Part shown: positions 6,454 through 11,708 of the stretch, piece after piece
Position numbering within the stretch: the first letter of the stretch is position 1
Layout: each line of letters begins with the position of its first letter
Assembly (NCBI GenBank): GCA_964617665.1
Contig: CAZUAH010000436.1
Span: forward strand, 1-11,708
Direction of reading: 5' to 3'
From: JADHUC01 sp964617665
GTDB taxonomy: Bacteria; Planctomycetota; Planctomycetia; Pirellulales; Pirellulaceae
Length of the DNA stretch: 11,708 nt
Translations under genes and position numbers: made by a program
The notes under the pieces: model-generated
What the model was told of the DNA's origin: nothing
The model's database searches: none
The model's input: only the letters and a program-made list of their open reading frames with translations

Positions 6454-8775
6454 TTACTCGTCGATGCAACGCTCGATAGACTCTTTGCCGCTACGCTCGG
6501 CCGATGCTTCGGGCGTAGACAACGGCGGCAGGATTCTCCATTCGCGCAGCTCTTCCTGCAGTTTGGCCACATCAAACTCGCGGGTCTTGATTCCCTGTTT
6601 GACGATACGAGCGGCGATTTTGCCAGTTACGTATCCCAGGGTCATGATGTCAAATGACATCCGTGTGAACTGCAACGCATTATGGGTCTGCGAGATGGCT
6701 TTGGCCGAAATCAATAGATTGTCGATGCCGCGGGGAAGAATGGCCCGATAGGGAATCTGGACGACCGCCGTTATCCCGTGCGGAAGCAGGCATCCGACAC
6801 GAGTGAATACCGTATCGCCGAAATGGTGAGGATCATAATCCGATGTGGCCAGACAAATCGTGTCCTGATGTTGACTTTCGAGGATCACGTCTTTCAGAGT
6901 AATCTTGTAGTCGCCTGTAATTCTTCGCGATTCGCGCACGGTCAGGAACGGCGTGAAATCGTAATAGTGCGCTTGCCGGTGGCTCAGCTGATAACCTCGT
7001 TGCCACTCCGAGAGTTGGTGACTCCAGATGATGTCGTAGTCACGGTTGGTCGACGAGTCCTTCCAGGACGACAAACCCGGATTCACGTCCCACTGACTAT
7101 AGTTCTGCGTGCACATCATGCGCTGGTTACCAACTTCGTAGTCAGCGCCGGCCAGCGCGGCTACATCGCCGTCACCCGTCGCATCGATGAAGACATCCCC
7201 CATTACTTTGAATAGCCGACCTGCTCCTTCGACCACCAAGCCCGTGACGTTACCGCGATCCTTGAAGACGCCGCAGATGATGCTGTTCGTTTGCAGCAAC
7301 CCGTGTGGCGGCGTGACTTGTTTGCGATAGTGCAGCATACGTGCCACACCACGTGTGCAGCGGCCCGCCAGTCGGCTTTGCTTCTTGACGCCGTCTTCGA
7401 TGAACTCGAAAAAACGAGTGTCTTTGTATCCTGCATAGTACCCGGTGACTCGGCCCACGGTGCTCGTTCCACCCAGCTCTGGTAGATACTCGACTGTGAT
7501 GGTCCTGGCACCCTCCTGCAAGCTTCCCAAAGCGGCCATAGCACCAGCCGTTCCGCCGCCGGCGACAACAACGTCCGTCCCCAAAGTCTCCGTCAGAAAC
7601 CGTTCATAAGGAAAACTGATCTGCTGGATCGCGTGGTCCGCCAGCAAACCATCGACTGGTGTCAACTGGCATTCACTGAGCGGTATTTCAGCGATCCTCG
7701 CACCAAAAATGAACGATGGCTCGGCATTGGTGCTGTTTCCGGAAGGAATCGTTCCGATCCGGTCTTTCGATTCTCGATAGGCATCGAGTACATCGCGGCA
7801 ACTGAGGCTCAGTGATGCGGGAAGCGAGAGGCAGTCATAATTGGAATATGGCTGGTCTTGCGTTACTTCACCGTCGGACGGTACTTCCAAAGTCTCCCAG
7901 GCCATCTGCATCAACGTGGCTTTCGCAAAACTCGCGTGTTCTTTGATCAGATAGCCGCAGACTTCCTCCGTTCTTTGCGGGGCCTCTCGTTCCACATATT
8001 GCCGCGGCCGACGAAAACGGAATTCGACAAAACACTGTCCCGGCTTCCGTTTACCCTTGTGTACAAAGACCTTGTTATCCATCAGGTTGAGTGACTCGGG
8101 AACAGAGACCTCGGAACTGACATTGGGCGCGACTCCACCAAGCTCCAAGCTATACGCAACCTGACTACCCACTCGGCTCGCCGGATCCGATGTCCGGCCC
8201 CTGGCATCTATGATGTGCCGACTGCGAACAAGTTGCATGCCGAACTTGTTGGCCACAGCGACGCCTGCGGCGATTTGCTGCTTTTCATCGGCCAATACGC
8301 CCCAGACACCGGTGCCCAGCAAGATGTGCACATTGTCGTGCAAGAGGGCCTGCATGAACTGCTTCTTGACCGTTCCCATGAACAAGGGAATCTCGTCACC
8401 AAAGATCGGTGATGAGCTGTTCGAGTCAAACGGCACGCCCACTTCGTCCTGCTCCTCGGCAGGGAGTAACAGGTCTTTCAACTCTTGGGGAAGTTCGGAC
8501 AGACCGTCGCGTTTCAACCAGGGGCGCATCGTGGCCGTGATCTCGGTTGCCAGAAACGTGCGTCGCTCGATCAAGAGGACCTTCAATCCCTTCCGCGCCG
8601 CGTGCAGAGCAGCGAAGCAACCGGACAGACTCCCACCAATCACGATCAGATCGTACGCTTCACCCATCTGCACGCCCGATTCTTGCGTGTCGGCATGCAA
8701 GAGCAGGCCATGCAAACCGGTGTGCATCAGGGCCGCTGTTGGCAGAGTCGACTTAAGGAAGTCCCGTCGTTTCAT
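6454..8775 (-). CDS. tandem FAD-dependent oxidoreductase (two Rossmann halves), Tat-exported
   Basis: This 773-residue protein starts MKRRDFLKST, a twin-arginine leader (RRDFLK). The first dinucleotide-binding fold is DLIVIGGSLSGCFAALHA (residues 42-59), ending in the acidic LLIER; its second FAD motif, HIIDARGRTSD, is degenerate. A second complete FAD_oxidored module begins near residue 400 (DVVVAGGGTAGAMAAL) with FIDATGDGDVAALAG, RESRRITGDYKI and the closing QIPYRAILP..IDNLLISAKAIS. This second half aligns by eye with the neighbouring 463-residue oxidoreductase. The start is the ATG with GAAAGG 7 bases upstream (8783-8788); an in-frame extension to 8817 is rejected. It lies 147 bp downstream of the other FAD gene on the same strand, likely one operon. 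The TAA at 6456-6454 is in frame with the HEAT ORF that follows. It probably oxidises a sugar or polyol outside the cytoplasm; the substrate is unknown. The N-terminal half may bind FAD weakly or be structural. Confidence 0.9.
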   Translation of the reverse strand: MKRRDFLKSTLPTAALMHTGLHGLLLHADTQESGVQMGEAYDLIVIGGSLSGCFAALHAARKGLKVLLIERRTFLATEITATMRPWLKRDGLSELPQELKDLLLPAEEQDEVGVPFDSNSSSPIFGDEIPLFMGTVKKQFMQALLHDNVHILLGTGVWGVLADEKQQIAAGVAVANKFGMQLVRSRHIIDARGRTSDPASRVGSQVAYSLELGGVAPNVSSEVSVPESLNLMDNKVFVHKGKRKPGQCFVEFRFRRPRQYVEREAPQRTEEVCGYLIKEHASFAKATLMQMAWETLEVPSDGEVTQDQPYSNYDCLSLPASLSLSCRDVLDAYRESKDRIGTIPSGNSTNAEPSFIFGARIAEIPLSECQLTPVDGLLADHAIQQISFPYERFLTETLGTDVVVAGGGTAGAMAALGSLQEGARTITVEYLPELGGTSTVGRVTGYYAGYKDTRFFEFIEDGVKKQSRLAGRCTRGVARMLHYRKQVTPPHGLLQTNSIICGVFKDRGNVTGLVVEGAGRLFKVMGDVFIDATGDGDVAALAGADYEVGNQRMMCTQNYSQWDVNPGLSSWKDSSTNRDYDIIWSHQLSEWQRGYQLSHRQAHYYDFTPFLTVRESRRITGDYKITLKDVILESQHQDTICLATSDYDPHHFGDTVFTRVGCLLPHGITAVVQIPYRAILPRGIDNLLISAKAISQTHNALQFTRMSFDIMTLGYVTGKIAARIVKQGIKTREFDVAKLQEELREWRILPPLSTPEASAERSGKESIERCIDE

Positions 8776-8922
8776 GTCACAACCTTTCGTCCAACTTGGA
8801 TGCCTCACAAGCACCAATGTGCATCGCTGCAGATTCTACAGCAGAGGGCGTCTCGTGTCTGTCCGCGAGGTGGACGGGGGTAACACGGCTCGACGAATTG
8901 TGGAAGCCAGACTACCGGTGGC

Positions 8923-10314
8923 TCAACCCGCCTCTCCTCGCGTTTCTTTCAGGCGCGACACCAATGTCTTGCCGTGCAGGTCCGGCGGCTGGATGCGCTG
9001 CTGGGTGGCCAAGGCTGCGGCTAGCCCCGCCGCTTCGCCAGTCCGCACGACATTCCCTGTCAGACGATAGCTGCCCAGCGCATAACAGTCGCCGGATATG
9101 CAGCGCCCAGCCAACAGCAGATTGTCGACATCGGCCGCCAACAGGCAGCGGTAAGGGATCTGGTAGGGCCGAACGCGGAACTTGGGCCGTGCCGGCAAAT
9201 CTGCTGGTGGGTCTTCGTACGGATTGTCGACCGGGTGGATATTTGAACCGGAGGTGACTTCTGTAATCCCGTCTTCGAAACGTGCGCCTTGGTCCATATC
9301 CTGCCAAGTCAATGTGTAGCGGCCGCGAATTCGTCGCGTTTCACGGACGCCGATCGCAGGGCCCGTACTGATCAAAAATGCATCCTTCCAATCGTCACCG
9401 CCGTGCTTCTTGAATACCTCGACGCATTTGCGGATTTCGTCGCGCCCCTGGATTTCGGCTCGCGTAAGATCACGCACATCTGTGCCATCGACTCCGTAGA
9501 ACTGCGTTGCCATCAAGCGGAAGATTCCGGGCTGACCGGGCTGAGGGAACAACGTCACGGGCGGATAGCTGGGCCGCCAGCCGCCTCGTTCCAGTATCTC
9601 GACCAGGGATCGCCCTTTGGCGGGCTGGCCGCGATAGCCGCCAATCGTCCCGAACAAGGTGACAGGCTGCGTCTTGCCGTCGAAGGCACGACCGATCGAG
9701 TATTCGCAGCCAGCAGCGGCCGCAACGTCGCCATCGCCTGTCGAGTCGATAACGGCACGGGCTTCGATGAACTCAACACCGGATTTGCTCGCCGTGAACA
9801 CGCCCCGTAGTTGGCCATTGTCCGTCGATACGGCGATCGCGCGAGTGTGCAACTGCGTTTGCACGCCTGCTTCGTCCATGACCTTGTCCAGCAGTGCCTT
9901 CATGTCTTCGATCACGTAGATGTTACGCCCAAAGACCTGATGTACCGGCAGCCGCTGATGAAGCTCGGCATTGAACCCGCTGCGACCGCGGCCTTGCATG
10001 AAATGGGAGACCCCAACCGCCGTCCAAACGCCGCCCAGGAAGGGCAGATTCTCGATCAGCATCGTCTTGGCACCGGCCCTTGCCGCATAGACGGCCGCCG
10101 CACACCCAGCCGGACCACCGCCGCAAACCAGCACATCCACTCGGCGAATGACGGGCGCCGCGCAGTCAAGCGTTTGGTGTACGGTAGCATGCTCCGCCTG
10201 CTTGGCGTCTCCAAGAAGCGGAACACGCGCAGTCCCGATGCCCGTAACGGCCGCCGTCGCCATGAATCCTCGTCGCGTAAGTGTCTCTCGATTGCCGTCT
10301 TCGTTTGAACGCAT
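8923..10314 (-). CDS. FAD-dependent oxidoreductase (FAD_oxidored family), Tat-exported
   Basis: This 463-residue flavoprotein has a twin-arginine leader, LTRRGFMATAAVTG (residues 12-25). FAD-binding features are the Rossmann motif VLVCGGGPAGCAAAVYAA (61-78) followed by the acidic MLIEN, then PFLGGVWTA, the VIDSTGDGDVAAAAGC motif near the middle, RETRRIRGRYTL, and the C-terminal QIPYRCLL..VDNLLLAGRCIS with a final helix LTGNVVRTGEAAGLAAA. Length fits a single-domain member. The start is the ATG with GAGAGG 9 bases upstream (10324-10329); a GTG at 10368 is in frame but adds residues before the Tat motif. It is the first gene of the probable three-part minus-strand cluster and resembles the second half of the next gene, suggesting paralogy. 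Likely a sugar or polyol oxidation step; the substrate and electron acceptor cannot be read from sequence. Confidence 0.92.
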   Translation of the reverse strand: MRSNEDGNRETLTRRGFMATAAVTGIGTARVPLLGDAKQAEHATVHQTLDCAAPVIRRVDVLVCGGGPAGCAAAVYAARAGAKTMLIENLPFLGGVWTAVGVSHFMQGRGRSGFNAELHQRLPVHQVFGRNIYVIEDMKALLDKVMDEAGVQTQLHTRAIAVSTDNGQLRGVFTASKSGVEFIEARAVIDSTGDGDVAAAAGCEYSIGRAFDGKTQPVTLFGTIGGYRGQPAKGRSLVEILERGGWRPSYPPVTLFPQPGQPGIFRLMATQFYGVDGTDVRDLTRAEIQGRDEIRKCVEVFKKHGGDDWKDAFLISTGPAIGVRETRRIRGRYTLTWQDMDQGARFEDGITEVTSGSNIHPVDNPYEDPPADLPARPKFRVRPYQIPYRCLLAADVDNLLLAGRCISGDCYALGSYRLTGNVVRTGEAAGLAAALATQQRIQPPDLHGKTLVSRLKETRGEAG

Positions 10315-11314
10315 GATGCGTAGCCTCTCGCTGGTTTTTCGCACAGATCTCGATTCTTGCCTGACCACGTCGATGTACGCGCTATGGTAGACCTGATGAG
10401 TTTACCACGAATTGCCGTCGCTGGCAGAACCGTTGCCGTGCCGTCGGTATGGAGAGGCATCAGCCTGGCCGACCGATCTCGACGGACCACTTCAAGAAGA
10501 CCACCACTCCAGTGGATCGCAGGATGAACGGCTTCACAGGAATCTCTACTCAAGATTTGAAATCCGCGTGGCAGTCCTCTCTGGATGGCAGGTCGCCAAC
10601 AATTCGATCCCGGTTCTTGGGTTTTTCCCACGGGGTCACGGAACTCATTCAGTACGAACGGAGCGCGGCTGGCATTGCCAATGACTCGTTCCCAGGATCG
10701 AGGTACGACGTTAGTTGGATGATCCTGCACATGCCCGAACGACGTCCCAAACGGGATTCGGCCACCGTTCTTTTCCATTGCGTGTATTATACCCGGAGAG
10801 TTGGTCATCCGGGACGCCGTTTGGGCGTACGCCCCTAGCATTCCCACTTCCTTGCGTTCAAAGCACGCGTGATGAAACTCCTGATACGTTTTTGAGTACA
10901 GAACCCCCAACATTTGGATTGCTTGAATTTGTCAAAAGACGCCGTCGGTCATCCGCCTATGTGGCTTCAGGCTGGCGTACATGTGTTGAACCCATCCCCA
11001 GTCGGCACCGAAAACGGGCGGATACCATCCGATCCACAGCCTGCGTATCTTCGTTACGCCCGTTGGGGCGGGATGCTCTGCGGAAACTTCATCTTGCGAA
11101 GATGGTGCGGGAATTGGCGAGAGGTGGCTACAAGCCCCAGGCCGGTCACGGCCACCAACGCAGGAGTCCAAGTCCTTCTAAAGTGTGCGGTGGCCAGAGA
11201 TGAACCAGTCGGGCCAACACGAGAAGCCCAAGGCTGGTAACAGTCGGTCGCCCATTTCACTGATTGTTCTACCCGCAGGAATCTCATGTGTCTTGAGTAT
11301 TTTGTGCACTGGCT
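10315..11314. other. about 1 kb with no convincing gene, possibly decayed coding sequence
   Basis: No ORF here has a recognisable family, a good ribosome binding site and an intact frame together. The minus strand shows short protein-like stretches in changing frames, such as EKNGGRIPFGTSFGHVQDH (in a frame open from 10913), VVVFLKWSVEIG near 10470-10505 after an in-frame stop, and LWIGWYPPVFGADWGW within 10932-11171. This could be pseudogene debris, but the pattern also arises by chance in GC-rich DNA. A 12-bp perfect palindrome GGGCGTACGCCC lies at 10823-10834, and CCACTCCAGTGG at 10503-10514. The promoter of the FAD operon should be at the left end (about 10315-10450), but no clear -35/-10 pair was found. 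Confidence 0.35.
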
Positions 11315-11348
11315 GCATTGCATTGTGCTTATCGTTGCAATACAATGC
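11315..11348 (+). promoter_or_regulatory. candidate promoter with overlapping operator-like inverted repeat for the ROK gene
   Basis: TTGCAT (11318-11323) and TACAAT (11341-11346) are separated by exactly 17 bases; the -10 matches 5 of 6 consensus positions. The same DNA is an inverted repeat: GCATTGCATTG (11315-11325) and CAATACAATGC (11338-11348), 11-base arms with one mismatch around a 12-base centre. Each arm covers one promoter hexamer, so a dimeric repressor bound here would block polymerase. A start site near 11353 would give a leader of about 28 bases containing AGGAGG (11365-11370) 10 bases before the ATG. The regulator is not in the window. Confidence 0.5.
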
Positions 11349-11380
11349 GTGAAATGGGGCCGTCAGGAGGCGCTACTACC

Positions 11381-11704
11381 ATGACTGAAATCGAACTAAC
11401 GCTGGCGTTTGACATCGGTGGTACAAGAATTAAGAGCCAGACCGTGGATCCCTCGGTTGGACTAGTTGGGGGGCATGTGTCATGCCCGACTCCTCGTCCA
11501 GCAACACCTGCACAGTTGACGGAAAAGCTCGTGGACATCGCCACTTCGGTGCAATTTGACCGTGTTTCTGTTGGGTTCCCGGGACTTGTTCGTGTGTTTG
11601 ACGGGGTCATCGTAACGGCCCCAAACCTCGACGGAAACTGGCGGGGATTTGGCCTAGTGCCGCAACCGGGAATTGTGTCGTCACCAAGGCTCGTTCTTGC
11701 CTAG
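11381..11704 (+). CDS. N-terminal part of a ROK-family/polyphosphate-glucokinase-like sugar kinase, truncated frame
   Basis: The frame begins at an ATG with a strong AGGAGG 10 bases upstream and encodes 107 residues. LAFDIGGTRIKSQTVD (residues 8-23) is the ROK phosphate-binding DxGGTxxK motif; PTPRPATPAQL, VSVGFPGLV and VTAPNLDGNWRGFGL match the N-terminal half of polyphosphate glucokinases such as PpgK. After about residue 90 the resemblance stops: the next conserved segment (NDADxxG) is missing and a TAG ends the frame at 11702-11704. Family members are usually 230-300 residues, so this is less than half a protein. A frameshift near 11655, an insertion, a sequencing error or a pseudogene are all possible. 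The neighbouring frames up to the window end do not obviously restore the motif, and only 4 bases remain after the stop. If intact, it would phosphorylate glucose in the cytoplasm. Confidence 0.75.
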   Translation: MTEIELTLAFDIGGTRIKSQTVDPSVGLVGGHVSCPTPRPATPAQLTEKLVDIATSVQFDRVSVGFPGLVRVFDGVIVTAPNLDGNWRGFGLVPQPGIVSSPRLVLA

Positions 11705-11708
11705 CTTT

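Noticed and set aside
8210..9070. Plus-strand open frame of 286 codons
   Set aside because: It spans the 3' end of one FAD gene, the gap and the 5' end of the other in antisense, with Arg/Cys/Pro-rich composition and no domain.
10315..10368. GTG start extending the 463-residue FAD oxidoreductase
   Set aside because: The extra 18 residues precede a normal Tat leader, and the ATG at 10314 has GAGAGG at suitable spacing.
10056..10913. Minus-strand open frame of 285 codons
   Set aside because: Its 3' third overlaps the start of the FAD oxidoreductase in another frame, no family is recognised, and no good ribosome binding site was seen. The part above 10380 is kept only as possible gene debris.
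11652..11704. GCCTAG repeated at 11652-11657 and 11699-11704, as a possible target-site duplication
   Set aside because: Only 6 bases and 41 bases apart, with no terminal inverted repeats between; chance is sufficient explanation.
1..11708. CRISPR array, tRNA, rRNA, intact insertion sequence or phage genes
   Set aside because: No regularly spaced direct repeats, cloverleaf-like segments, transposase or phage proteins were recognised on reading both strands.

Overview
The window looks like chromosomal DNA of a planctomycete, probably Pirellula- or Rhodopirellula-like. The evidence is a set of Tat-exported sugar oxidoreductases with short RRxFxK/RRxFIG-type leaders, a Gfo/Idh/MocA enzyme with a twin-arginine leader, a xylose-isomerase-like TIM barrel with a Tat leader, a planctomycete-style ECF sigma factor, moderate GC content and loosely packed genes. 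This placement is inference from gene content; there is no rRNA or other marker.

Layout, left to right. (1) 1-446, minus strand: an ECF sigma factor cut by the left edge. (2) 670-4252, minus strand: a Gfo/Idh/MocA oxidoreductase followed 124 bp later by a secreted alpha/beta-hydrolase, likely co-transcribed. (3) 4253-4613: a divergent promoter region. (4) 4614-5507, plus strand: a Tat-exported TIM-barrel isomerase/epimerase-like protein. (5) 5508-5646: a convergent gap holding an inverted pair of REP-like palindromes with GTAG heads. (6) 5647-10314, minus strand: a second likely operon, reading FAD-dependent oxidoreductase, then a tandem double-Rossmann FAD oxidoreductase, then a HEAT-repeat protein. 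(7) 10315-11314: about 1 kb with no convincing gene, possibly decayed coding sequence. (8) 11315-11704, plus strand: a promoter with an overlapping inverted repeat, then the N-terminal part of a ROK/polyphosphate-glucokinase-like kinase that stops early.

How the genes may work together: five of the six near-complete enzymes or domains carry visible export leaders (four twin-arginine-like, one Sec-like). Together they suggest extracytoplasmic processing of a carbohydrate or glycoside: oxidation by the FAD and Gfo enzymes, isomerisation or lyase chemistry by the TIM barrel, and ester or side-group removal by the hydrolase. The substrate cannot be read from the sequence.

The most notable points are these. 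The HEAT-repeat ORF is in the same frame as the FAD oxidoreductase just upstream, separated only by one TAA and lacking a good start or ribosome binding site, so it looks like one roughly 1,041-residue gene split by a stop codon. The REP-like pair sits between convergent genes. The ROK gene has an operator-like repeat overlapping its promoter and a truncated reading frame.
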